Source: Neocallimastix lanati (nom. inval.) (taxonomy: Eukaryota > Neocallimastigomycota > Neocallimastigomycetes > Neocallimastigales > Neocallimastigaceae). From it: a stretch of DNA of 57,000 nt. This document shows positions 18,980 through 32,200 of the stretch, in pieces. Each line of letters opens with the position of its first letter. The first letter of the stretch is position 1. The stretch spans positions 1,479,001-1,536,000 of the forward strand of contig JACVTC010000015.1 in assembly GCA_016946835.1 (NCBI GenBank). Reading direction: 5' to 3'. The notes under the pieces are model-generated. The model was not told the DNA's origin and did not search any database. It saw only the letters and a program-made list of their open reading frames with translations. The translations under genes were made by a program, and so were the position numbers.

Positions 18980-19984
18980 AATAATATTAACTATAAACTT
19001 TAACAAAAGAAAAATATAAAATATTCGGTAAAACATATTCATAAAAGTTAAAATTTTATTTTATTAGTAAATGAAGTACAAAATCCTTATCCATTTAAAT
19101 ATTATAAATCATTTATTTCATTAAATAATAAATATTTATTTTTTTAACTAATTAGAAGAAAGGAAAGATTCAAAAGATAATTAGAACCAAAAATAAATTT
19201 AGTCAACTAATATTATATTTTTATAAACAAAAAATTTAATGTTGACGTTTAATCAATAGAAAATTTCAAAACGTATTGAATATTGATGTTGCCATTCCAT
19301 TAATTAAAACAAGTTCTTTAAAGAAAGACACCCATGCCCCCATATGATAAACAGGGAGACAAAGAAAATAACAAAATGAAAAAACAGTGACTAATTCCCT
19401 GGTACCATTTATCACTCCAGTAAATGAAACAAAACCAATGAACCCAAAAATTATCAAATGAAAATAAAATACGATGAAGACAATCACAATTCAACTTTAA
19501 CTGAATAATAAAACTAAAGATAACATGAACAAAAAATAATCAAGCCATAGATAATGAGCATTGTAACGAGGGCTTCACTATGGAAGAAAATACACAAATT
19601 GAAGAAATAAATATACAAAATAAAACGGAATATTTAGGAAATTGGAAGAGAAAATAAACAAGATTAAAAGAAATAATAAAGAAGATAAAAAGATAAAATA
19701 AAAAAAATTAAGAAACAAAAAAAAAAGAAAAGGAAATCTGTATTTAAAGCGGAAAAGAAAAGATGAAGAGCTTAGGAAGACATACCAAATTGATGAAAGA
19801 AGTTGAAAAGTTTGATGATTATAATTCTGATAATTTAAAAAAGGAAGTAGCTTCAGTAGAAGTTGTTACAAAGTTAGAATATCTTTCTAGAATCTATTTC
19901 CAAAGTTTAGATCTGCTTTCGATATTTTTGATATCTAGATAGGAGTGGGATTCATTAAAGAAAAATAAATTAAACTTAAATTTT
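18345..19984. other. Intergenic, no supported gene
   Basis: AT-rich with long T and A runs (18719-18742, 18935-18977). A 73-codon - strand frame at 19266-19487 ends in LPVYHMGAWVSFFKELV..., which faintly resembles the core of AMP-binding (acyl-CoA synthetase-type) domains but has no other support. A + strand frame from ATG 19762 runs about 59 codons with no recognised motif. Confidence 0.5.
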
Positions 19985-20205
19985 ATAGATGGTATAATAA
20001 TCTTACGAAACCTACAGAAATTTATTACAGCGTTTGTTTTAATTAGCTGTAAAAATGAGGATTTCGAAGAAGGTGTATATAAGACATATCATAGATTAAA
20101 ACCAATTTATTATTGGAAAGGTATGAATAAAGGAATTCATTTATATATTAAATAATGCTCTAAGTATCAGGTGAATAAAACCACTGAAACAAAATAGTAA
20201 TACAA
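19985..20205 (+). pseudogene. Decayed Ty3/gypsy integrase zinc-domain fragment
   Basis: A + strand frame reads DFEEGVYKTYHRLKPIYYWK, then GMNKGIHLYIK, a stop, and CSKYQVNK. This is the pattern H...YYWKGM..DI..YIK.C..CQ that connects the two metal-ligand pairs of retroviral-type integrases. The same region of element 2 reads HNIGHEG...CEKCQ. A stop (TAA, about 20153) and the loss of one cysteine (KYQ) show decay. It is probably the left part of an old element whose C-terminal part is at 21490-21895. Confidence 0.7.
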
Positions 20206-20829
20206 AAAAAAATTCCAACGAAGCCAAGTTTTTTTTTTTTTTTTTGAATATAAATTATAAATGATTAATATTTATATTTAATTGTGAAAAGTTATTATCA
20301 GATTTTAAAAAGGATAATACATTTTGTTTTAAAAAAAAATATATATATATGTAATTTAAAATAATTAACTATTATATTATTTTAAAAATAATTGTTTTAT
20401 TAATTTTAAAATGTAAATTTATTAAACTTTTAATAATAAATTTTTAGAAAAAATTCTTTTAAATATATTTATTTCATATTTAATTCTAATAAAATTATAT
20501 TTGAATAGTATGAAATATTATTTAATAAAATTTAAAACAAAAATGAATTATTAATTCAATAATTCCATAAAAACATTTAATTTTAAATAATTAATTATAG
20601 TAAAAATATTTAAAGAAAAAATAAATATTACATAAACTTCTTAATAAAAATAATTAACAATTATTTATATAAAAATTATTAATATAACAATTATTAAATA
20701 ATAATTTTTAAATAGCCAAAAAATAAAAAAAAAATATATTAAAAATAAAAAAAAATAGATTAATAAATAAATAATAAAGTAATAATTAATAACTAAAAAT
20801 TCATGTAATATAATATAATAAAAAAGAAA
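20206..20829. other. AT-rich filler without gene
   Basis: Very AT-rich with no open frame or repeat structure that I can assign. It interrupts the two integrase relic pieces. Confidence 0.6.
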
Positions 20830-21310
20830 GACAATTTTCTTTCTGTTATAGACAGGCTCGATCCCTCCCTATAACCATTTCCCCGGTTTTCCTTATAAGA
20901 GATTTTTTTTACGGAATATGGTAGTTAGAGTTACAGGTGAGTATTTCCTCCTTATATATATGTATATATTATTCTCAATCTTCTAAGTAATATAGACAAG
21001 ATCCTGTCCTAACGGTGGGCCTAAGAGAGTTATACAAGTACTATCATTTATTATATTTAGAAGAGAATTTCTAGTATATAGGTATATATCATATGTCCAA
21101 TGTAGATATATTTTACAAAAAGTAATGTTGATATATTCAACCGAAAAAGAAATCTTTCTGACTAATATGCATTTGTCAAAGGGACACTTCAGTATTCTCA
21201 TGACTTGAGGGGGGGGGAGGGAGAGAAGGCTGAAAAGAAAGGCGATATATACCTGAAGTAAAAAAAAAAAAAAAGGGAATATTGATATTTTTTTAGAATT
21301 GAACAATACC
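20830..21310. other. More complex block of unknown nature
   Basis: Clearly less AT-rich than its surroundings, with few homopolymers apart from a G run at 21210-21217. A 107-codon - strand frame (21306-20983) contains LKCPFDKCILVRKISFSVEY and LGPPLGQDLVYIT, without a family I recognise. It begins with a low-complexity stretch, and its ATG is not convincing. The block could be an inserted or decayed gene or a non-coding RNA region. Confidence 0.35.
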
Positions 21311-21489
21311 TTTTGTAGTTAAAGAATATTTTAAATAAATAAAGAGAGAGATTAAAAGAAAATATTTTTTATTTTCTTAATTTTTATTGTTTCAGTTTAA
21401 AGTTTAATGAAGTAAAAAAAAAAGAAAAAAAAAATAAGAGTTATAGAGTTAAAAGGAATTCATTTATTGATTAGAATATACAAGTATTT

Positions 21490-21895
21490 AGGCATCAGAT
21501 ATAATAAGATCAACAACCATTTGATATTTGCTGCTAGATCCAATGAAAAGGATGAACCAATCTTCTAATGAAGTATTTCTCAAAAAAAACTTGTTAACTG
21601 TTATTAACTATGAACTATGAAAACTGTCGAAAATTTTAAAAATATGGAGAAATATTGAGCCACTAGAAGAGAAGAAAAGAATTAGTATGAACCGAGCCAA
21701 AAGAATTAAACCTGGTAATTTAGTTTTAGTAAGAAACATCTCTAGGACCAAGCTTGAATCTTACATAGTAGGATCTCTGTAAGTAATTAAAAAAAAAAAA
21801 GCAGTTCAATACTGTTAACTCTTGCTGATCCGAAATATAAAAGTTCATTTGAAGAATATAATAAAGTTGAACTCAGCGTAGCTTAATTCCTAAGT
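21490..21895 (+). pseudogene. Decayed Ty3/gypsy integrase C-terminal fragment
   Basis: Reads DQQPFDI (element 2 has DQQPYDIAI), then KY-stop-ATREEKRISMNRAK, KPGNLVLVRNISRTKLESY and, after a frame change, KVHLKNIIKLNSA. Each piece matches the end of the element 2 integrase (CWATRREEQISMKK-like, AGDLVLVRNFSRAKLEPYY, KVHFKNLVKFNSA) in the same order. Several stops and frameshifts make it a relic. TGATAAGAAATG at 21907 resembles the LTR start of element 2, so a 3' LTR remnant probably follows. Confidence 0.82.
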
Positions 21896-21906
21896 GAAGG
21901 TAATCT

Positions 21907-22240
21907 TGATAAGAAATGAATCTAAATTATTATTTTTTTTTTTTTTTTTTGTTAAAGTTTATCCAAAACAACTTAACCTACAAAAAAAAAATTTATTGTT
22001 CTTTCATATGTATAAAACTTTCCTACAATCTAAAAATTATTATTTCCAAAATTATTAATAATGATAAATATCTTTTTTTTTAAAAAATAAATTTATGCAT
22101 TATGCATCGAGATACAAAACTATTTATTTCTATTATAATTGATAATATTACTAATATTCTATTTTCATTATAAATATCTTAGTCTTTTTATCAATAATCA
22201 ATATAGTATATAGTATTACTTATAATAATACTTTATTGAT
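21907..22240 (+). repeat. Possible 3' LTR remnant of the decayed element
   Basis: Begins TGATAAGAA, the same bases as the start of the element 2 LTR in element orientation, shortly after the integrase relic. The rest is too AT-rich and diverged to fix an end. Confidence 0.4.
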
Positions 22241-22254
22241 AATCAATAGCAAAA

Positions 22255-23690
22255 TTATACTCATTTAAACATTCATTTGTTTCATTCAATATTTTCAGTT
22301 TTTTGGGCATTTAAAACCATACCATTTTTAAACATATATTTGTATAAAAACCAATACCATTTTGATATTTATTAATATAGGCTCCAAAAAATATAGATAT
22401 ATCAACACATAGCATAGTTTTGAACATATATTTAGCATAAAAACCCTATATGTTTATTAATAATTTGGAGCCTATATTAATTGATGCTAAAAACAGCTAT
22501 GATTATATATAAACCATATATGTTTTGAATGTTAAATAAGCCATAAAACCTGTTATTTTAATTAACAATATAGCTGTGATGTTTATATATAAACTATATA
22601 GTTTTAGGGTTAATATTAGCAATATATGCCTATTATTATTATTAATGTTCCAAAACAATGTTGTTAATTGATAAACATATGCATATATTGCTAATATATG
22701 TGTATTTATGCTATGATTATTGCTAAAACTATACATATATTTGTTTATTGCTTTTTATTTTATTTTAATTTTATTTTTATTTTTTTTTTATTTTTATTTT
22801 ATTTTGTTTTTTGTTTTATTTTTTGATGAAAATGGGTTATGTTTTTAGCATAGTTTTAGCATCAAAACCCTATGTTGTTCATATATTAATATATGTTCCA
22901 GAATGTTGATATATTGTATTTGTATGCCATTTAACAACAATAATCGATATATATAAACATAGCTGTTAAATGATCCTGCTTTTGAACATAAATTGCATAT
23001 ATTTGACATACAAATACAATCATACAACCATATTGTTTATATATTAATATTAATAATAATAATTGTTGTTGCAATGATTTTGAATGCCTGGAATAATATA
23101 GTTATGATTGCCTATATTTAGCGATATATTTGTATTGTTTATTGATAAAATATAGCAGTTTTGATTATAAAAAGCATTCAAAATCATCATATTACAATAT
23201 TGTTTATATATTAATATATGTACAAAATATAGCTAAGTTGTGCAAAACCTAGCTAGTTGAACAACATATATTTTTGATCGTTCAACTGGCCAAAAACATG
23301 CTCAGATATCATCAAACTAACTAGGTTTGCAACCACTAAAAACACTATCATTTATATATATTCATAGCTGTTTTATAGTTCATTAATATTCTGGAACATG
23401 TATTAATAAATGAACAACATACCAGGTTTGAACAATATTAACAACAAAACCATGTATGTTTATATTAATTCATATCTGTTTTGACCATTTAATAATACAA
23501 GTTTCAGATTGTTAATAAACATATAGGTTTTTATGGTTTATTTATACAAAACTATGCTATATGACATCTATTAATTAAGGCTCCAAATTTAAAATATAAA
23601 TCAACAATATGGTTTTTATGACAAAATATATCAAAAACTATATGCAAAATAACCCTAAAAACACTGAATATTATGAATGAAAACAATCGA
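22255..23690. repeat. Foldback-like region of imperfect inverted repeats
   Basis: The left end (TGTTTCATTCAATATTTTCA... with TTTTTTGGG) resembles the reverse complement of the right end at about 23645-23690 (TGTTTTCATTCATAATATTC... with TTTTTAGGG). Further in, GCATAGTTTTG...AAACC...TATATGTTTATTA occurs on the left near 22420 and, inverted, near 23500-23560. Words such as TTAATATATG, AGCTGTTTT and GGCTCCAAA recur in both orientations. There is no coding sequence. It may be a degraded foldback/MITE-like element. Confidence 0.55.
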
Positions 23691-23830
23691 ATGGTTAAAC
23701 GAAATGAAGCGAATGTAGACGAGTGAGAGATCGAGCAAGTAACGTAGTGAAGCTTTGTAGAGGCTCGAGATCAGTCGAGAATGAGCGAAATGTAGTCAAT
23801 GAGATTGTTGAATGAAATAATAGAGGTGTT
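23691..23830. other. CGA/GAG-rich block
   Basis: About 130 bp of unusually GC-rich sequence with recurring CGAAT, GAGCGA, GTAGACGAG and TCGAGA words. It directly follows the foldback-like region and has no open frame of note. Nature unknown. Confidence 0.5.
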
Positions 23831-24166
23831 TTTTTTTTTTTTTTATTTTTATTATTGATATATTGATAAATTCATTATATTATCAAAATATTAATAATAA
23901 TAATAATAATATATATAAATTATTTTAATTATTTAAAGGTTAAAGTATATGCAGTTTATGTTAAAATATATGCTGTTACCTATATATGATATATTATCAA
24001 TAGCTATATGCCTAATATTGCAACAACTTATATATATCAATACATACTATAATTCATATATATTAAAATTGTAAATAAATAATATATAAATAATATAGGT
24101 TAAATATGCAAAAAGTTGTTGCAATTACTGTACTTTTATATAGTTTATAGAAATTTTTAATTAACT

Positions 24167-24167
24167 T

Positions 24168-24210
<43 letters not shown>

Positions 24211-24213
24211 TTT
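24167..24213. repeat. (TTTA)n microsatellite
   Basis: About eleven consecutive TTTA units. Confidence 0.9.
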
Positions 24214-25807
24214 TTTTATATTTAATAGAATCATTTTATTTTTATGGAAAAATAAATAGTTGAACTTTTTTTTTTTTTATTGTAAAAATCCAATTAAATG
24301 ATAATTAAAATAGTCTTATTAGAAGTTGGGGTTATTATTTAAAGATGAAATGTAATAGTCTTTAGATATATAAATAACATAAATAAATATATATCTATTA
24401 TTTATGTATATATGAATTTTTTTTTTATTAAAATTATAATTTAAACTTTCATTAATTGTATATTTAAAATTAATGTTATCACAATAATTTGGTAAATTTT
24501 TATTTATCTATTCTTAGATACATACAAACAATTAATATTAATAAAAATAAAATAAAATAAAACTGTCGTATGTATATATATATTTTCTATTTTATTCTAT
24601 TTTTATTAATTAGTCATATTGAAATTATATAAAATAATTTTTTTTTTATAATATTTTCAAACAGTATTATAAATAGCGAATTTTCATAAAAGTATGAATA
24701 TAATTATAGATGATTAATAAAATATGTTCTATAAAATTTCATATATTTATTTATCTTTTTCTAATTTCATTTATATATATTATTTAAAATAAAGGATAAA
24801 AAAAATGATAAAGTTTAAAAAAAAAAAAGGATAAAAAAAAAAATAAAAGATAAAAAGAGAATAAGCAAAGGATAAAAAAAAAAAAAAAAAAAGCTTTTTA
24901 AATTAAGAAAAATAATTATTAAATCATGAAATATTATAAAAATAGTAACTTTTTTTTATTAGTTATGTTAAATTCTAATTGATTTATAGTTTTTAAATTG
25001 ATTTAATTTTATTTAATTTTATTTAATTTTATTTAATTTTGTTTTGTTAAATTTTTAATTAATTTATAAATTTTAAAGTTCGTTTTTAATTATATCTATC
25101 TATAGTTTTATTAGTCTTTTGATAATATTATTCATAAATTGTTTTTCCTGTCTATATATACTTCATATATAATCGAATACATTGTATTTACCAATGATAA
25201 TGATGTATTTTGTAAAGTGGCTTTATATATAATTAATGGCATCCTTTATTTTTTAGTTTTTATAAAGTGGCGTATTATCTTGTATATAAATAAATTAATG
25301 AAAATGTTACACAAATAAATTTTGAAGTTTTTTTTTTTCGAAAACTTTTAAATATTTTATTTTTATATTTATTACAAAGATATATAAAATTTTTTATTCT
25401 AATTCTTTTTTAAATAAATATATTATTTTTATGAACATTTAATGAATATTTTTTTTATATTGTTTAAGAATATTTAAAGAATGTTTTTTTTTTTTTTTTT
25501 TTTTTTATTTTTAAAATATATAATCTTTTCAATTTTTAAATTTTTTTTTCTTTTTTTTTTTTTTTTTATTATCTTTTTTTATATAAATATTTATAATTAA
25601 ATATTAATAAAAAATCATTTTATTAAATTTATTACTATTATATTTCTTATAGTAACTTTTATTATGAGTTTTATTAATATTCCTATAAATTAAAAAAAAA
25701 TCTTTAAAAATTCTTAAAAATAAGATATTCTTTAAAAAAAAGTTCTTTATATAAATATAAAAATAAAAAGTTTTATATAATAAAAAAGTAAAATATTCTT
25801 TTAAAAT

Positions 25808-26065
25808 AAATTATATTATTATATTATTATATTATTATATTATTATATTATTATTTATTATTTATTATTTATTTATGATATATGATTATTTATTATTTAT
25901 TATTTATTAATAAATACTCCTCTTATTATTTATTATTTATTATTTAATTATTTAATTATTTAATTATTTAATTATTTAATTATTTATTATTTATTATTTA
26001 TTATTTATTATTTATTATTTATTATTTATTATTTATTATTTATTATTTATTATTTATTATATATT
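25808..26065. repeat. ATT/TTTATTA simple repeats
   Basis: Long run of TATTA, ATTATTT and TTAATTA units with a short interruption (ATACTCCTC) near 25914. Confidence 0.85.
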
Positions 26066-26879
26066 ATTTATTTATATATTTATCTATTATAATAGATTTA
26101 TATAGAATTATTTATTTATGCTTATTTATATAAAAAAATTTTAGTGGCGTTGAATATATCAAAAAGCAACATTGCCAAATGAAACATTCCTTAAATAATT
26201 ATCTAACTTTATATTTATATTATTATTACTATTATTTCTATTATTTTTTTTTTTATCATTAAATAGATTAATTTTTTTTTGGTGAAAGTATTATTGAGTG
26301 TAACACGTGTAGAGAGAGCTTTTATTTCATAATTAATTAAGATCATAACAGCCACAAATATTAAATTGTTGTAACTTTTTATCATTTTAACTTATATGTA
26401 TTAATTTATTAATTTAATTAATTAATTATTTATTTATCTATTTATATATCTATTTATTTATTATATTTATTTATTTATTTATTTAATAAATTATTCATTT
26501 ATTTATTAAATTAATTTAATAACTCTAAAAACTTTATCCGAACCTTAAATTTTAATATATTAAAAAAATGTTTACATTATAAAATTAATTCAAAAATTTA
26601 AATACAATTATACTATTCATATATTCATATATATATTACAATATATTTTAATATTTTAATAAGTTTACTAATATATAACCAAATTATATTATACTATAAA
26701 ATAAAGAAATTGGTAAATCAATGAAGTATATACTATAAATTCCATTTAATCATAATATATACACCATTTTTTAAATTAAATGGACATGTTTAATAATAAT
26801 TCGTACTAAATTAAAAGATTTTGCTTTTTTAATAATAAATAATCATATGTATTTATTAATAATTATAATAATTAATTAT

Positions 26880-27110
26880 AGTAATAATACATAATACATA
26901 ATAATAATTAATAATAATAATAATAATTAATAATAATAATAATTAATAATAATAATTAATAATAATTAATAATAATAATAATTAATAATAATAATTAATA
27001 ATAGTAATAATAATAATTAATAATAATAATTAATAATAATAATAATTAATAATAATAATAATAATAATTAATAATAGATAATAATAATAATAGATAATAA
27101 TAATATTAAA
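26880..27110. repeat. AAT/TTAATAAT simple repeats
   Basis: Dense arrays of AAT units punctuated by AATTAAT. Confidence 0.85.
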
Positions 27111-27344
27111 TATTAAATGTTAAATATTCATGTAATAATAAAATGTACTAATATTAAATATATAAATAATTTTTATATAAAATTATTTAAAATATAAAAT
27201 AAAAATAGTTTGGTTCTATATAATTAAAAGTAATATTTTAGAAGATGTAATATAATATTAAAAAAAAAAAAAAAAGAATTAAATAGTAATAATAATTATA
27301 ATCAATAATAAGATATAATATATATTTTTTATTAAAAGACTAAA

Positions 27345-27552
27345 AATAAATAATAATAATATAAATAATAATAATATAAATAATAATAATAATAAAATAA
27401 TAATAATATAAATAATAATAATAATAATATAAATAATTATAATATAAATAATAATAATATAAATAATAATAATAATAATATAAATAATTATAATATAAAT
27501 AATATATAATATAAATAATAATAATATAAATAATAATAATAATAATAATCTA
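27345..27552. repeat. AATAATAATATA array
   Basis: Irregular copies of a unit built of ATAAATAATAATAATAT. Confidence 0.85.
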
Positions 27553-30100
27553 TTCTATTTATATAAATTCATTAATTAAAAGAGTTTTAAATTTTATTTT
27601 TATTTTTATTTTATTTTATTTAATGAATTAATCATTATTTTATAAATAAATATATTTTAATCAAAAAAATTTTATTTATTATTATTATTATTTTAATGTT
27701 AACAATACAAGTATTTATAATTATCATGTTTTCAACATTATGACTATCTATATTATTATTATTAATATTATTATTATTATTATTAGTATATATATATTTT
27801 TTTATTTTATTTTTTATTTTTTTAAAAAAAATAAATTAGCATCAATTTTATTGAAATTTTTTTTAATTTTAAAAAATTTTTTTTCTTCATTATTTATTCC
27901 CCTCATCTTTTTTTTACATATAGTAATAAACAATATATACAAAATTTTTTTTTTTATAACCTTTACTACTTTATTGGAATTATTATATATCTATAATTCT
28001 ATTAAAATTATGGTTATTATTGTAAATATATATTACTATTACTACTATTACTATTACTTTTTTTTTAACTAATTGATATTTTTATAGATTGATTCTAATA
28101 TGTTATGGGTTAGTTTTATTATATAGTGATGTGGATGTTTTAATTAATTAACACTAATAAAAAACTTTCCTAAAAGTTATTTAATATTTTTTTTTTTTTT
28201 TTTTTAGATTTTTAAATGAAATTATTCATTGTTAAAATTATTGATTTTAAGGTTTTTTTAATTTTTCAATGGAATAATCTAACCTAATAGCTATGCATTT
28301 ATAATTATATTTAATTATATTATTATTTGGATAACAAAAACAATAAAAAAAAAAAAAAAGAACTAAAAAAAAGCTTAAAAAACTAAAATAAAAAAAAAAA
28401 AGGAATAACAATAATAAAGAAAAAAAAAATTCTTTTTTTTTTTTTTTTTTATTAAATCTCATTTCTTTTAAATTTTATATTTAAATATATTATATATTAT
28501 ATTTATATTTTATATATATAGATATTCTTTTTTTTTTTTTATTTTATTTTAATTAATTTTTATAATTAAAAAAATTTAAAAAAAAAAAAAAGTTTTTTTT
28601 TTGTACATTTAAATTTTAATGTACAAAAGCTTATTTTGCTTTTATCCAGGAATTTAATTAAAACAATTAATTTATTTTCATATATTAATATATTTAATTT
28701 TAATTAAATTATAAAAATCTTATTTCTAGTTTATCCAAATTAAATAATTAAATAATATATTGACAACTAATTCCATTACAATTTTAAATATATTAATCAT
28801 ATATTAATTAAATATTAAATTTAAATATAATAAGATCCATTTTTTTTCAAAATAAGATGAAGATTAAATCAAACAATATAAATATAATATATCTTAATAA
28901 TATGTTAAATATGGATAAAAGTCAGTTAAAGTTTCTATATATTACAATATATTATTTTGTTATTAATTAGTTTATTAATAAATATATTATAATATATATT
29001 ATAATATATGACTATTCATATACCTTTCATTTTTAATGTCTTTCATATCAAAATTTGATCATAATTGAAAAGGTTAAATTTAAATTTAAGATTACGGAAA
29101 TTATAAAAATAAGGTTTAATTCTTATTATAGTAAAGAATATATATTAATTTATAAATAAATAAATAAATGAATAAATAAATAAATAATAGATAAATAAAT
29201 AGTTATATAAATAAATGAATATATATCATATTATATGAATTGATCAATAAATTAAAGAAATGAAATGAATATAAAAAAACAATTATATAATGTATTTACA
29301 ATATATTATTTATATATATTAAATAGTAAATTTTATGGCATAATGAAAGAAAGATCTAATGAAATTCCTTTAATAAAATTTTATATTTATTATTTAATAA
29401 AAAGGAATAATTAAATAATAAATAATTGAATAATTGAATAATTATATAATAAATAATTAAATAATTGAATAGTTATATAATAATTAAATAAATAATTAAA
29501 TGATAAATAATTAAATAATTGAATAATGGATCAGTAATTAAAAAATAATTAAATGATAAATAATTGAATAATTGAATAATAATTAAATAAATAATTAAAT
29601 GATAAATAATTGAATAATAAATAATAATAAATATATTATGTGAAAAGATGTATTATTCAAAAAAAAAAAGATATTTATTTTACAAAACAAAATAAGATAA
29701 AAAGATTAAAGTAATAACATGATTAATAATAGTAGTAAAGATGATACTTATAATGATAATATTATTATTTATGTTATTATAATTAATAATAATAATAATA
29801 ATAATAAATAATAATAAATAATAATAATAATAATAATACAAAAAAAAATTAATAATTAATAATTAATTATACTTTTCTTAATATAATTTTATATTTATTT
29901 TTATCAAAATAGATTACTCCATGCTATATATTGATGTACACTCTATTATATTCAGTTTTATTAATCAGAATAAAGTTTAATAAATATTTGGATTCTAATT
30001 AAAAAATAATTTTATTTATTATAAAAAATTTTTATATGAATTATTATATAAAATATAATGCAATATATTACAAATATATATTTAATTTAATATTAAATAA

Positions 30101-30225
30101 AATACTTTTATTATTTATTATTAAATATTTATTATAAAAATAAATACTTTTATTATTTATTATTAAATATTTATTATAAAAACAAATACTTTTATTATTT
30201 ATTATTAAATATTTAATATTTATTA
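30101..30225. repeat. 42-bp tandem repeat, three copies
   Basis: Units start AATACTTTTA at 30101, 30143 and 30185. The first two copies are identical except near the end, and the third is partial. Confidence 0.9.
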
Positions 30226-30454
30226 TATATAAAAGTATTTTATTTATTTTATTTATTTATTTATTATATATATATATTATTATATATACGTTGTTTTGAA
30301 GGGCGCCATATGTAGATGTATGCAAAAGTCAAAAAAAAAAAAAAAAAAAAAAATACATTTATTTATATTATTTATTATATATAATTTTTTATTTCATTAT
30401 TTAGACTGTTAATATATTCAATAATTAATATAACTACCAAAATTTTTATTTTTA

Positions 30455-30485
<31 letters not shown>

Positions 30486-30544
30486 TTATTTTATTTTATT
30501 TTTTATTATTATTATTTTTTTTTATAATTGAAATTATTAAAACA

Positions 30545-30585
<41 letters not shown>

Positions 30586-30755
30586 TTTGTTTTTTTATCT
30601 ATAATTCATAATTTTAATAAATGAAAAATATTATTTTTAATAAATTATTTTTTTATTTTTATTTTTTATTATTATTTTTTTAAATTTAATATTATTAATA
30701 TTATTATTTTTTTATTTTACAATTTAATATTATGTGAAAAGACTAAAAATTCAAA

Positions 30756-30791
<36 letters not shown>

Positions 30792-30990
30792 CAAGACATT
30801 TATTTTACAACAAAAATATTATAAAAAGTTTAAAATTTTAAATTTTTATATATTATAATAATACATTTATAAATAACATATTCAAAGTATCAAAATAATT
30901 TATAGATATTATTCAGTATTAATATACACAAACCAAAGATAGAAAAAAAAAAAAAAAGGAGAAAAAGATAAATTAAAAAGATATTAAATC

Positions 30991-31021
<31 letters not shown>

Positions 31022-31565
31022 CTATTATACCAGATTTATATATATATATATATATATAAATTGAAAATAAAGCAGTATAATAAAATCAAAAATATAAAAA
31101 TTATCAATATTTTTTAAAAGTTAAAAAAGAAAATATTATTATCATATATATTTAACAAATTTTAACAATTTATAATACGAATAATTATACATTTTAAATA
31201 ACAAAAAAAAAAAAAAAGGAGAAATAAAATATATTTATAATAATTATTTGCTAAATATATATATTTAATATTTAATAATATATCCATTAAAATTAAAACA
31301 AAACAAAGCAAAACAAAAAAACAAACAAACCAAAAAAAAAAAAAAACCAAAAGTTTTATGAATAATTAGACAAAATCATATATTTCATATTTAATATATT
31401 AAAAATTTATTTTATCAAAGCATTACAATTAGAGGATTTTTAAAAGAATAGCAATACATATAATTTTATCAAAACTGTTTCCCTTTATCGTCAGGATAAT
31501 ATTATTTAAGATAATTTAACTCCAGTATTTTTTTTTTTTTTTTTTTGCCTTTTTACTTTTTCATA

Positions 31566-31621
<56 letters not shown>

Positions 31622-31806
31622 ATAGAAATAACTTCTATTCACTTATTTCATATATATTTAACAATATCTTATTATTAAATAAAGGTAATTTATATATTTT
31701 CATTGAATTTTATCAAATATAATTGAAAATTATTTTATATGTTCAAAATAAAGAAAATAAAGTGAAAAAAAAAGTTAACATAAAAAAAGAAAAACTAAAT
31801 CCAAAA

Positions 31807-32200
31807 TATCTTTATTTAAATATTAAATTTACCTTCTTTATATTATGTAATAGTTTCAAAAAATATAAAACTTCAATAGAAATTAAGTTAAATATTTAAT
31901 AAACATTAGAATAAATTTTATAATTTCAAATTGTTATTATATTAAAACTAATGAGAATTAATTTTGACAAATTAATTTTATAATTTCAAATTGTTATTAT
32001 ATTAAAACTAAAGAGAATCAATTTTAACAAAGTTATATCTTTATTTTAATATTAAATTAACCATCATTATATTATGAATTACTAAATATGAAATTTCAAT
32101 AGAAATTTAGTTAAATATTAAATAAACATTAAATTTATTTTATGTTATTATAATTGCCAATTGTTTATATATTAAAATTAATGAGACTCAATTTTAATTA
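31807..32200. repeat. Direct duplication upstream of the DUF2433-like gene
   Basis: About 170 bp (from ATCTTTATTTAAATATTAAA to TGAGAATTAATTTT) is repeated with divergence at 32036-32200. Nested inside is a nearly perfect 60-bp tandem copy (31921-31980 and 31981-32040, starting TAATTTCAAATTGTTATTAT). The duplication lies 260-650 bp before the start codon of the next gene, in its likely promoter region. Confidence 0.8.

Larger units (their letters stand above)
23831..31800. other. 8 kb AT-rich gene desert
   Basis: No credible coding sequence, RNA gene or element was found on either strand. The few open frames are low-complexity Phe/Ile/Tyr/Lys runs from poly-T and ATT tracts. Notable repeats are listed separately. 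A palindrome TTTTGTACATT.../...AATGTACAAAA lies at 28599-28629. Confidence 0.75.

Noticed and set aside
20820-20960. Possible U1 snRNA start on the - strand (ATACTCACCTG)
   Set aside because: Only the first bases resemble U1; the following sequence does not fit the U1 stem-loops.
27740-28072. 110-codon frame rich in Ile/Phe/Tyr
   Set aside because: Encoded by ATT and T runs, with no domain, intron logic or codon bias.
28247-28462. 71-codon - strand frame of Phe/Leu/Lys
   Set aside because: Product of homopolymers in the desert; no family resemblance.
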